The translations under genes and the position numbers were made by a program. Below are positions 1-7,153 of a DNA stretch of 64,000 bases, in pieces (the stretch's first letter is position 1; each line of letters opens with the position of its first letter). Source of the stretch: Hydractinia symbiolongicarpus (taxonomy: Eukaryota > Cnidaria > Hydrozoa > Anthoathecata > Hydractiniidae); contig NC_079883.1 of NCBI RefSeq assembly GCF_029227915.1, forward strand, positions 8,308,001 through 8,372,000. Reading direction: 5' to 3'. Below the pieces are notes generated by a model. It did not search any database, had not been told where the DNA came from, and was given only the letters and a program-made list of their open reading frames with translations.

Positions 1-109
1 TGATTTCGATCCTATTTTTATGATGAAAAAACGAGTAAAGTTTATTTCGTTAACACTTACGTTAAATATTCGTACGTTTTTGTATTAACTTACAAATCAA
101 ATCGCAGTT
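1..109 (+). promoter_or_regulatory. H2A proximal promoter and 5' leader (unit 1)
   Basis: This is the right part of an H2B-H2A divergent promoter, cut by the window edge. GATCC at 8-12 is followed directly by a TATA-like TATTTTTA at 13-20, about 90-100 bp before the H2A ATG. A GATCC pentamer just upstream of the TATA box is a known histone promoter feature in some invertebrates. The equivalence here is an inference. Confidence 0.6.
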
Positions 110-490
110 ATGTCTGGACGTGGAAAAGGTGGAAAAGCTAAGGCTAAAGCCAAGACAAGATCCTCAAGAGCTGGACTTCAATTTCCAGTCGGTAGAGTGC
201 ATAGATTCCTTCGTAGAGGGCACTATGCTAACCGAATTGGATCTGGAGCACCAGTTTACTTAGCAGCCGTCTTGGAATATTTATCTGCTGAGATATTGGA
301 GTTGGCTGGTAACGCAGCAAGAGACAACAAAAAAGCTAGGATTATTCCAAGACATTTACAATTGGCTGTTCGTAATGATGAAGAATTAAACAAACTTTTG
401 AGCGGTGTAACCATTGCAGCTGGTGGTGTTTTGCCAAACATTCAAGCTGTCTTACTCCCAAAGAAGAACGACAAAGGACAGAAGAAGTAA
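110..490 (+). CDS. H2A: Histone H2A (unit 1)
   Basis: Replication-dependent core histone H2A, 126 aa, no intron; it pairs with H2B in the nucleosome. The N-terminal tail starts [14 protein letters not shown], followed by the histone fold beginning at [12 protein letters not shown]. The acidic-patch residues are present (E in [14 protein letters not shown] in [11 protein letters not shown]), and the docking region ends AVLLPKK. The C-terminal tail is short (NDKGQKK) with no SQ[E/D] motif, so it is not H2A.X. The loop L1 segment reads [12 protein letters not shown] instead of the usual RKGNYAERVGAG, which is unusual. The gene is divergent from the H2B of the previous unit and followed by a histone stem-loop at 513-528. 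The start is the first ATG and matches the conserved MSGRGK. Confidence 0.98.
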   Translation: MSGRGKGGKAKAKAKTRSSRAGLQFPVGRVHRFLRRGHYANRIGSGAPVYLAAVLEYLSAEILELAGNAARDNKKARIIPRHLQLAVRNDEELNKLLSGVTIAAGGVLPNIQAVLLPKKNDKGQKK

Positions 491-512
491 ACCGCTACAC
501 TCAGAAAACAAC

Positions 513-528
513 GGCTATTTTTATAGCC
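513..528 (+). terminator. Histone 3' stem-loop of H2A (unit 1)
   Basis: GGCTAT, loop TTTT, ATAGCC: a perfect 6-bp stem with a 4-nt loop, flanked by AAC and ACACA, 22 nt after the stop codon. This is the SLBP-binding element of non-polyadenylated histone mRNA. An A-rich stretch ending AAAAAACATT at about 540-549 lies where the histone downstream element (U7 target) is expected. Confidence 0.95.
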
Positions 529-687
529 ACACATCTTTAAAAAAACATTGTTTTTTTCACAAAACTATAACCTTAAAGTCTAATAGATAATCCATGCATA
601 CGCCTTGTCCTAAGTAACTCAAAGAAATTAAATAAAAAAATTTGATCACAACGTCAAAATAAATTGCACGTATTTGCACCTACTAAT

Positions 688-806
688 GTCTACGGCCATA
701 CCACGATGAACACACCCGTTCTCGTCTGATCACGGAAGTTAAGCATCGTCGGGCCGGGATAGTACTTGGATGGGGGACCGCCTGGGAACTCCCGGTGTCG
801 TAGGCT
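688..806 (+). rRNA. 5S rRNA: 5S ribosomal RNA (unit 1)
   Basis: A 119-nt 5S rRNA gene beginning GTCTACGGCCATACCAC and ending TCGTAGGCT, so the two termini pair as helix I. The internal Pol III control region is recognisable: box A-like AAGTTAAGCA, and box C-like GGATGGGGGACCGCC near 768-782. A T-run terminator follows at 806-809. The product is the RNA of the large ribosomal subunit made by Pol III with TFIIIA. It has the same orientation as H2A, with about 160 bp between the H2A stem-loop and the 5S start. Exact ends are by comparison with remembered metazoan 5S and are good to about 1-2 nt. Confidence 0.96.
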
Positions 807-878
807 TTTCATTTTCATTTGCTGTGATATATTTCTTGTTATAACAATTAAGGAACGTGGCGGTTGTTGAAAGTGTTT

Positions 879-904
879 CCTATGACATTTTCCTACGACA
901 TTTT
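879..904. repeat. 13-bp direct repeat, two copies
   Basis: Two adjacent copies of CCTAYGACATTTT differing at one position, about 75 bp downstream of 5S. No function is recognised. Confidence 0.8.
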
Positions 905-1114
905 CAGGTGATAGTACGAGAAAAAAGAGCTTTCAAATGCATACAAACTCGATCTATTGCCGATCATCCAATAACCCTGACGGAATGGCAAATAAAATAA
1001 AATTCCGCCGCCTTCCGAGGACTTATATCGCAATCACGTTTCGTAACAGCCAAGCGAGGTTTTACCTTAGCGTTTAAGTCACCACCGACATTTGGCCGCG
1101 CAACTTTTCTAAGC

Positions 1115-1125
1115 TCATTCATTTT
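1115..1125 (-). promoter_or_regulatory. Candidate U1 3' box
   Basis: On the minus strand this reads AAAATGAATGA, about 11 nt past the inferred U1 3' end. A similar AAAAGAATAATA lies about 9 nt past the U2 3' end (about 1469-1480). A matched position and related sequence suggest an snRNA 3'-end-formation element; this is inference. Confidence 0.45.
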
Positions 1126-1135
1126 GACTTAAGGA

Positions 1136-1299
1136 GGGGGCGAGCGCGGACGCAGGCCCCCACTACCAGAAATTGTACGGTCGAGTTACTGACGTTTGCA
1201 GTAATCGCAGAGGTCAGCCCAAGCGTAGTGCAATGCAAGAGCCTCACTCTGGAAGAAAACCCTCATTGATCAGTCTTTACTTCCCCGTCAGGTAAGTAT
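1136..1299 (-). ncRNA. U1: U1 spliceosomal snRNA (unit 1)
   Basis: U1 snRNA of about 164 nt, transcribed leftward by Pol II; it recognises 5' splice sites. The 5' end is ATACTTACCTG, the exact splice-donor complement. Stem-loop II carries the U1A-binding loop ATTGCAC. The stretch CTGACCTCTGCGATTACTG corresponds to stem III and its surroundings. The Sm site AATTTCTGG is followed by a GC-rich terminal stem (GGGGGCCTGCG...CGCCCCC). The stem-loop I loop reads GATCAATGAGG where the usual U1-70K loop is GATCACGAAGG. A PSE-like element sits at 1343-1356. U1 and U2 are tandem on the same strand, 189 bp apart. The 3' end is good to a few bases. Confidence 0.96.
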
Positions 1300-1342
1300 G
1301 AGTTGGAACTGCACCGTAGCATGAGGGTACCCTTCAAAGTTT

Positions 1343-1356
1343 GTTAATGCTTGTGG
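1343..1356 (-). promoter_or_regulatory. PSE-like element of U1
   Basis: On the minus strand CCACAAGCATTAAC, at about -57 to -44 relative to the U1 start. The U2 promoter has CCACAAGCAGTTAC at about -54 to -41. An 11/14 match at the proper PSE distance supports a shared SNAPc-type proximal sequence element. The only evidence is the comparison of two promoters. Confidence 0.6.
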
Positions 1357-1488
1357 CTTGAGTGTGTTATAAACTGCCGTGTCGCGGGGCATAGGCTGTA
1401 TTCTCCCCCAGTGTACGCGTTTTGTTCCCGCCGTAGACTATGCAGAGTGCCGTCGGAAAGAGGACTGCTATTATTCTTTTATTGCTTA

Positions 1489-1676
1489 TGTGGGCCGCCA
1501 TCGGTAATAGTGCAACACCAAGGCAACCCGTGGTCACGGCGTGAATGAATCCACCTCCATGACCCAAGGCCAAAAATCAGATTAATATACTGACCATTCA
1601 GAGAATGGCCTACCAGATATTAAACTGATAAGAACAGATACTACACTTGATCTTAGCCATTAGGCCGAGAAGCGAT
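1489..1676 (-). ncRNA. U2: U2 spliceosomal snRNA (unit 1)
   Basis: U2 snRNA of about 188 nt, transcribed leftward; it pairs with intron branch points. The 5' end is ATCGCTTCTCGGCC. The branch-point recognition motif GTAGTA is present within AGTGTAGTATCTG. Stem-loop IIa forms from GGCCATTC/GAATGGTC with a 3-nt loop, and the Sm site is GATTTTTGG (RC of 1570-1578). Stem-loop IV contains the U2B''-type loop TTGCAC. The 3' end was placed after the terminal helix closed by GGG/CCC and is good to a few bases. The PSE-like element lies at 1717-1730. Confidence 0.96.
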
Positions 1677-1716
1677 AAAGAACAAGCGTTGCCATGATAG
1701 GCATCGTCCACACACC

Positions 1717-1730
1717 GTAACTGCTTGTGG
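1717..1730 (-). promoter_or_regulatory. PSE-like element of U2
   Basis: CCACAAGCAGTTAC on the minus strand, about 41-54 bp upstream of the U2 5' end. It matches the element upstream of U1 at 11 of 14 positions and at almost the same distance. Confidence 0.6.
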
Positions 1731-1761
1731 AGCATGTCACGTTACTGTAAAGCTTACAACT

Positions 1762-1819
1762 GTCACCGCGTACGGATGGACGGCGACATAGTAAAAATCA
1801 CGGCTGTTGATTTAGCCGT
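1762..1819 (-). other. Two hairpins flanking an Sm-like/oligo-T sequence
   Basis: Read on the minus strand: hairpin ACGGCT/AGCCGT with an 8-nt loop, then GATTTTTAC, then hairpin GTCGCCG/CGGTGAC with a 12-nt loop. The T5 is the first run of four or more T downstream of the tRNA gene, so the first hairpin plus T-run could be its terminator. Alternatively the hairpin-Sm-hairpin order is reminiscent of an Sm-class RNA, though the site lacks the usual G after the U-run. The function is unproven. Confidence 0.35.
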
Positions 1820-1998
1820 AGGATGGAGAGCGACTGTAGCGAGTGGATGGTAACTTACATGAATGCTAACAAAGGCGACGATACTAAGTGCGTGATATTA
1901 CTTTCCAATATGTCTGCGTACATTCCGTTTATCAACGCATTACGCCAGAACGTGCGCGCGCGTTACACAGTAGACCATGCAGCCGAAATGCGACAGTG

Positions 1999-2071
1999 CG
2001 ACCCTGCCAGGAGTCGAACCTGGAATCCCCTGATTCGTAGTCAGATGCCTTATCCATTGGGCCACAGGGCC
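1999..2071 (-). tRNA. tRNA-Arg(ACG): tRNA-Arg(ACG) (unit 1)
   Basis: A 73-nt tRNA on the minus strand that folds as a full cloverleaf. The acceptor GGCCCTG pairs with CAGGGTC (one G-T), discriminator G. The D arm contains AATGGATAA. The anticodon stem is TCTGA/TCAGG with loop CTACGAA, giving anticodon ACG (arginine CGU codons, A34 probably edited to I). The T arm is CCAGG-TTCGACT-CCTGG. The internal promoter is intact: A box TGGCCCAATGG and B box GGTTCGACTCC. There is no intron, and CCA is not encoded. No TTTT terminator lies close to the 3' end; the nearest is about 200 nt downstream at 1793-1797. Confidence 0.97.
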
Positions 2072-2650
2072 ATGCTTATGACTTCGCCCCATCGTCATTT
2101 TGGCTTGCGCATTCGTTTTACTTACGACAGAATTCTTCGTGTTTGTAGCCATGAAAGAAAGGGACTTCTGTGAGTGAATTTTTTTACTGTGGTCTAATAA
2201 AAAAGTCGAAACGCAGTGCCCAATATATGAATTGCTCCTAATAGCCGGAAACAGGCCGTGTCGATGATGTAGGCCGACATACGCAACGCAAACCAAAGAA
2301 CGCTTTATGAAAATCCTAACACGAGCGCGGAAGAAGCCCAAATTAACAGACTAGATGTAATGCTGAAGACCTCAAACTCCAGCAGCTTCTCTTGCAGACT
2401 ATTGCGTCGTACTACAAATAAAAATTAACATGCTTTCGCATAGTCGCGGCACCCAAAACGGACATTATACGATGTACAGAAACACACATTTCTGTTTTCG
2501 CGCCAAATCAATTCCCGGGAGTGGTACTTTTACGTCCGCATACTTCGCACCGTCTTAAATTATATCTCATTTACACGGTAATGTTTAGTATACTTCTACT
2601 GTGATAACAAGCATCGTTTATCGTTGGATTGTTGTAAGAAAACATTAAAA
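2072..2650 (+). promoter_or_regulatory. tRNA-H1 spacer with H1 promoter
   Basis: A 579-bp divergent spacer. The right part holds H1 control motifs: AAACACA at 2480-2486 (the H1 'AC box' heptamer), embedded in the inverted repeat CAGAAA/TTTCTG, and TTTCGCGCCAAA at 2496-2507, a textbook E2F site, about 145-155 bp before the H1 ATG. The left 400 bp hold nothing I recognise apart from the tRNA 5' flank. The reading frames here are not supported as genes. Confidence 0.6.
2480..2507 (+). promoter_or_regulatory. H1 AC box and E2F-type site
   Basis: AAACACA (2480-2486) followed 9 bp later by TTTCGCGCCAAA (2496-2507). The AC box is characteristic of H1 promoters, and E2F sites drive S-phase transcription. 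Both fit replication-dependent H1 expression. Confidence 0.65.
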
Positions 2651-3202
2651 ATGAGTGAAGCAGCTTCTCCAAAGAAAATCGCACCCAAGAAGAAACCTGC
2701 TGCAAAGAAGACAGCTGATCACCCTAAATATGTGGACATGATCAAGGCTGCTATCGCTACCCTAAAGGAACGCGGTGGTTCATCTCGCCAAGCTATTACA
2801 AAATATATTCATGCAAATTACAAAGTTGCTGAAAACTCAGATCATCATCTGAAAATGGCTCTTAAACGAGGAGTAACATCAGGCGATTTGATTCAAACTA
2901 AAGGCACTGGTGCTTCTGGATCATTCAAGCTAGGTCAGGTAAAAAAAGAAAAACCTAAGAAAAAGGCCGCAGCAAAAAAGCCAACGGCAAAGAAGCCTAC
3001 TGCAAAGAAAAGTACACCAAAAAAGAAGCCAGCAAAGAAGAGCACGCCAAAGAAAGCAGCAAAGAAGCCTGCCACAAAGAAAGCCTCGGCTAAGAAACCA
3101 GCAGCTAAGAAACCCACAAAGAAGCCTGTTGCTAAAAAACCTGCAGCAAAGAAGGTCAAAAAGACTCCCAAAAAGGCAGCAAAGAAGACCGCAAAAAAAT
3201 AA
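2651..3202 (+). CDS. H1: Linker histone H1 (unit 1)
   Basis: Linker histone H1, 183 aa, binding nucleosome entry/exit DNA. A short basic N-terminus (SPKK at 6-9) precedes the winged-helix globular domain at about residues 23-96 ([42 protein letters not shown]). The tail from 97 to 183 is almost pure Lys/Ala/Pro with TPKK motifs at 122-125, 132-135 and 172-175, likely CDK phosphorylation sites. An in-frame ATG at 2624 would add nine atypical residues (MDCCKKTLK). I chose 2651 because MSE is the usual H1 start. The gene is convergent with H3; its 3' stem-loop is at 3235-3250. Confidence 0.96.
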   Translation: MSEAASPKKIAPKKKPAAKKTADHPKYVDMIKAAIATLKERGGSSRQAITKYIHANYKVAENSDHHLKMALKRGVTSGDLIQTKGTGASGSFKLGQVKKEKPKKKAAAKKPTAKKPTAKKSTPKKKPAKKSTPKKAAKKPATKKASAKKPAAKKPTKKPVAKKPAAKKVKKTPKKAAKKTAKK

Positions 3203-3234
3203 TTTGTGTGTATCTGGCTATTACATTAACAAAC

Positions 3235-3250
3235 GGCTATTTTTATAGCC
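3235..3250 (+). terminator. Histone 3' stem-loop of H1 (unit 1)
   Basis: Same GGCTAT-TTTT-ATAGCC hairpin as H2A, 32 nt after the stop codon, followed by ACACA and an A-run plus CATT. This shows H1 is also a stem-loop, replication-dependent mRNA. Confidence 0.95.
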
Positions 3251-3427
3251 ACACATTTACAAAAAAACATTATCTTGGTACAAAGTTAAACTTGTTTAAG
3301 TCACTTAAACAGTTAAAAAAGAGTAAATTTAAGATTAGATTCCCTAAGTTTAAGTATTTTCGTTTTTAAATTTCTTATTTTCTTGCTTTTACTTTTCTTG
3401 CCCTTCATATTTTTAACATTGTCAAAC

Positions 3428-3463
3428 TTTATGTAGCATAAAATTTTTATGTAGCATAAAATT
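3428..3463. repeat. 18-bp tandem repeat between H1 and H3 3' ends
   Basis: Two exact copies of TTTATGTAGCATAAAATT. Each contains an inverted repeat TTTATG/CATAAA around TAG. It lies in the 276-bp spacer (3251-3526) between the convergent H1 and H3 stem-loops, which is otherwise AT-rich with nothing recognised. It could help terminate read-through from both sides; this is inference. Confidence 0.75.
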
Positions 3464-3526
3464 TAAACAGAAAGCAGGACAAAGTTTGATATAAAAAGCT
3501 AGCCGTAATATTTTTTATGGATGTGT

Positions 3527-3542
3527 GGCTATAAAAATAGCC
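3527..3542 (-). terminator. Histone 3' stem-loop of H3 (unit 1)
   Basis: On the minus strand GGCTAT-TTTT-ATAGCC followed by ACACA, 21 nt past the H3 stop. The downstream A-run plus TATT is at about 3508-3519. Confidence 0.95.
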
Positions 3543-3563
3543 GTTTTTTGTTTGGTAAGATGC

Positions 3564-3977
<414 letters not shown>

Positions 3978-4028
3978 TTAAGAAGTCGATGTAGTACGGA
4001 TACACAAGACGGTCTAAAATGCACTATC

Positions 4029-4036
4029 GCGCCAAA
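4029..4036 (-). promoter_or_regulatory. E2F-type site in H3 promoter
   Basis: TTTGGCGC on the minus strand, about 55-60 bp before the H3 ATG. It matches the E2F consensus TTTSSCGC. Confidence 0.5.
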
Positions 4037-4342
4037 GTTTTATTTCTCATATTGATTGACAGCTAAGGTTCAAAACAAACCATTTGATTGGTGCTAAGAA
4101 AGTAATTTCTGATTGGCTGCATAATGACATTACGCTCATTACTTTAACATTTTTATAAAATCTGTGTTTTTTGGCTACGGGAAAACGGCTGTATCTTCTG
4201 ATACACAAAAGCTTTTGACTTTTTTTTTTTTTAGTAAGTAGCAGAAGGTTTGGCGAATTCCAACGATGCCAAATTTATTGCCTTACTGAAACATTAAGAC
4301 CACGAATTTTTAAAAAAACTACAGTTTTACTTAAAAAAATGT

Positions 4343-4365
4343 ACAAAATGTTCGGAACATTTTGT
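4343..4365. repeat. 23-bp inverted repeat in H4 promoter
   Basis: Arms ACAAAATGTTC and GAACATTTTGT are perfect reverse complements around a single G, about 136-158 bp upstream of the H4 ATG. It may bind a dimeric factor; no named site is assigned. Confidence 0.8.
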
Positions 4366-4455
4366 AATGACGCAACTCTATTGGTTAATTAGGGTGTTTC
4401 CACGAGCAGTAGGTAATTTTATGGCCTCTTTTTAAAGCTGTCTGAATTCTGTTAA

Positions 4456-4812
<357 letters not shown>

Positions 4813-4836
4813 GCGTTGTCATTGCTCAACAAAAAC

Positions 4837-4852
4837 GGCTATTTTTATAGCC
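4837..4852 (+). terminator. Histone 3' stem-loop of H4 (unit 1)
   Basis: GGCTAT-TTTT-ATAGCC, 24 nt after the stop codon, followed by ACAAATC and then AAAACATT. Confidence 0.95.
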
Positions 4853-4944
4853 ACAAATCTTTTAAAACATTACTTTGTGCACGCTTCCAAATTACACAAT
4901 GTGTAAAGTCTTGTCACAGTTACATTTATTGCTATACGATACTA

Positions 4945-4958
4945 TGTCATATATGACA
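4945..4958. repeat. 14-bp perfect palindrome
   Basis: TGTCATATATGACA, its own reverse complement, in the H4-H2B spacer. Role unknown. Confidence 0.8.
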
Positions 4959-5055
4959 CAAAAAAAATTTAGAAATACTTTGTAGGGTTAATTTGCCTGG
5001 GAGTGTTTCCGTGAAAAGCTGGGTTAAGTTAAATGTAAGCAATAACATGGATCAA

Positions 5056-5080
5056 TGTACTTGTCTTTTCTGCAAGTACA
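5056..5080. repeat. 8-bp hairpin in H4-H2B spacer
   Basis: TGTACTTG and CAAGTACA around the 9-nt loop TCTTTTCTG. It marks the right boundary of the diverged patch in unit 10, where identity resumes. Role unknown. Confidence 0.75.
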
Positions 5081-5233
5081 GCTAATAATACGTATGAAAA
5101 GTGAAGCTAATCCACACACACATGGGGAAGTATTTTAAATGTAGGCTAGTGTTCTTAAGCACATTATTTAGAAGTTTTATTAACTTCGGTTAACTTGTAG
5201 TGACGCCAAGTAAATGTTTTTTTAAAGATGTGT

Positions 5234-5249
5234 GGTCTTAAAAAAGACC
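5234..5249 (-). terminator. Histone 3' stem-loop of H2B (unit 1)
   Basis: On the minus strand GGTCTT-TTTT-AAGACC, followed by ACACATC and AAAAAACATT. The stem sequence differs from the other four genes (GGCTAT/ATAGCC), but changes on both sides keep every pair, so the structure is conserved. Confidence 0.95.
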
Positions 5250-5272
5250 GTTTGTGTTTGGTAGACGTTGGT

Positions 5273-5679
<407 letters not shown>

Positions 5680-5963
5680 GGTTAAAAATTTTTGCTACTT
5701 AACTTGTAAATAAGCATTAAACTGCAAGTCAAAACTTTTTGTTTATAAGTAAAAAAATCGGATCGAATTCGATCCGAAAACGCCGATACGCAATTTAATT
5801 GGTTAAAAAAAAAATCTTTTGTTTAATACTTAATTATGATTGGTTAAAAAAACATGATTTCGATCCTATTTTTATGATGAAAAAACGAGTAAAGTTTATT
5901 TCGTTAACACTTACGTTAAATATTCGTACGTTTTTGTATTAACTTACAAATCAAATCGCAGTT
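5680..5963. promoter_or_regulatory. Divergent H2B-H2A promoter region
   Basis: A 284-bp bidirectional promoter. The H2B side has a TATA-like TTATAAAC (minus, near 5742-5749). The centre has the 20-bp palindrome at 5758-5777. Two copies of ATTGGTTAA (5798-5806 and 5839-5847), an inverted CCAAT motif also present upstream of H4, follow. The H2A side has GATCC and TATTTTTA near 5862-5875. Confidence 0.7.
5758..5777. repeat. 20-bp perfect palindrome in H2B-H2A promoter
   Basis: TCGGATCGAATTCGATCCGA equals its own reverse complement and places a GATCCG on each strand, between the two TATA-like elements. It is probably a symmetric binding site serving both genes; the factor is unknown. Confidence 0.85.
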
Positions 5964-6344
5964 ATGTCTGGACGTGGAAAAGGTGGAAAAGCTAAGGCTA
6001 AAGCCAAGACAAGATCCTCAAGAGCTGGACTTCAATTTCCAGTCGGTAGAGTGCATAGATTCCTTCGTAGAGGGCACTATGCTAACCGAATTGGATCTGG
6101 AGCACCAGTTTACTTAGCAGCCGTCTTGGAATATTTATCTGCTGAGATATTGGAGTTGGCTGGTAACGCAGCAAGAGACAACAAAAAAGCTAGGATTATT
6201 CCAAGACATTTACAATTGGCTGTTCGTAATGATGAAGAATTAAACAAACTTTTGAGCGGTGTAACCATTGCAGCTGGTGGTGTTTTGCCAAACATTCAAG
6301 CTGTCTTACTCCCAAAGAAGAACGACAAAGGACAGAAGAAGTAA
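5964..6344 (+). CDS. H2A: Histone H2A (unit 2)
   Basis: Intact; translation identical to the copy at 110-490. 3' stem-loop at 6367-6382. Confidence 0.98.
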   Translation: MSGRGKGGKAKAKAKTRSSRAGLQFPVGRVHRFLRRGHYANRIGSGAPVYLAAVLEYLSAEILELAGNAARDNKKARIIPRHLQLAVRNDEELNKLLSGVTIAAGGVLPNIQAVLLPKKNDKGQKK

Positions 6345-6541
6345 ACCGCTACACTCAGAAAACAACGGCTATTTTTATAGCCACACATCTTTAAAAAAAC
6401 ATTGTTTTTTTCACAAAACTATAACCTTAAAGTCTAATAGATAATCCATGCATACGCCTTGTCCTAAGTAACTCAAAGAAATTAAATAAAAAAATTTGAT
6501 CACAACGTCAAAATAAATTGCACGTATTTGCACCTACTAAT

Positions 6542-6660
6542 GTCTACGGCCATACCACGATGAACACACCCGTTCTCGTCTGATCACGGAAGTTAAGCAT
6601 CGTCGGGCCGGGATAGTACTTGGATGGGGGACCGCCTGGGAACTCCCGGTGTCGTAGGCT
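6542..6660 (+). rRNA. 5S rRNA: 5S rRNA (unit 2)
   Basis: 119 nt, same as the 688-806 copy by eye, T-run terminator present. Confidence 0.96.
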
Positions 6661-6989
6661 TTTCATTTTCATTTGCTGTGATATATTTCTTGTTATAACA
6701 ATTAAGGAACGTGGCGGTTGTTGAAAGTGTTTCCTATGACATTTTCCTACGACATTTTCAGGTGATAGTACGAGAAAAAAGAGCTTTCAAATGCATACAA
6801 ACTCGATCTATTGCCGATCATCCAATAACCCTGACGGAATGGCAAATAAAATAAAATTCCGCCGCCTTCCGAGGACTTATATCGCAATCACGTTTCGTAA
6901 CAGCCAAGCGAGGTTTTACCTTAGCGTTTAAGTCACCACCGACATTTGGCCGCGCAACTTTTCTAAGCTCATTCATTTTGACTTAAGGA

Positions 6990-7153
6990 GGGGGCGAGCG
7001 CGGACGCAGGCCCCCACTACCAGAAATTGTACGGTCGAGTTACTGACGTTTGCAGTAATCGCAGAGGTCAGCCCAAGCGTAGTGCAATGCAAGAGCCTCA
7101 CTCTGGAAGAAAACCCTCATTGATCAGTCTTTACTTCCCCGTCAGGTAAGTAT
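6990..7153 (-). ncRNA. U1: U1 snRNA (unit 2)
   Basis: Starts ATACTTACCTG at 7153; reads like the first copy. PSE-like element at 7197-7210. Confidence 0.95.

Larger units (their letters stand above)
807..1135. other. Spacer between 5S and U1 3' ends
   Basis: A 329-bp spacer with no recognised gene; the 5S and U1 genes converge on it. It holds a 13-bp imperfect direct repeat (879-891 and 892-904, one mismatch, CCTAYGACATTTT), an inverted repeat CGGAAT (981-986) / ATTCCG (1002-1007), and a possible U1 3'-box near its right end (1115-1125). The same spacer recurs in every complete unit. Confidence 0.7.
1677..1998. other. Spacer between U2 promoter and tRNA-Arg 3' end
   Basis: This 322-bp spacer carries the U2 upstream region (PSE-like 1717-1730). 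It also holds a 6-bp hairpin (1800-1805/1814-1819) next to an oligo-T on the minus strand (1793-1797), a second 7-bp hairpin (1762-1768/1781-1787), and a 14-nt alternating purine-pyrimidine tract at 1950-1963. No protein gene is supported; the reading frames across it also run through the tRNA. An unrecognised small RNA on the minus strand is possible. Confidence 0.6.
4853..5233. other. Convergent H4-H2B spacer
   Basis: A 381-bp AT-rich spacer between two 3' ends, without a supported gene. It contains the 14-bp palindrome TGTCATATATGACA (4945-4958) and a hairpin TGTACTTG/CAAGTACA with a 9-nt loop (5056-5080). The H2B downstream element is at the right end. In unit 10 the first part of this spacer is replaced by a strongly diverged version. 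Confidence 0.7.

Noticed and set aside
110-490. H2A.X identity
   Set aside because: The C-terminus lacks the SQ[E/D] motif; it ends NDKGQKK.
807-1135. U5, U6 or spliced-leader RNA in the 5S-U1 spacer
   Set aside because: I looked for the U5 loop (GCCTTTTAC), the U6 ACAGAG region and an Sm-site hairpin on both strands and saw none.
1351-1573. Small frames on both strands across the U2 gene and its flank
   Set aside because: They overlap a clear snRNA and its promoter and have no protein similarity.
1823-2173. 116-codon plus-strand frame repeated in most units
   Set aside because: It runs antisense through the tRNA-Arg gene, is broken by the 1-bp change in unit 4, and has no recognisable domain; a chance frame kept by repeat homogeneity.
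1940-2341. 133-codon minus-strand frame over the tRNA
   Set aside because: It includes the tRNA itself in translation and has no domain or promoter evidence.
2624-2650. Upstream in-frame ATG for H1
   Set aside because: It would add MDCCKKTLK, unlike any H1 N-terminus; MSEAASPKK at 2651 is the normal start type.
4343-4365. Heat-shock or steroid-receptor element
   Set aside because: The core TTC-G-GAA has a 1-nt spacing, which fits neither the 2-nt heat-shock spacing nor the 3-nt hormone-response spacing.
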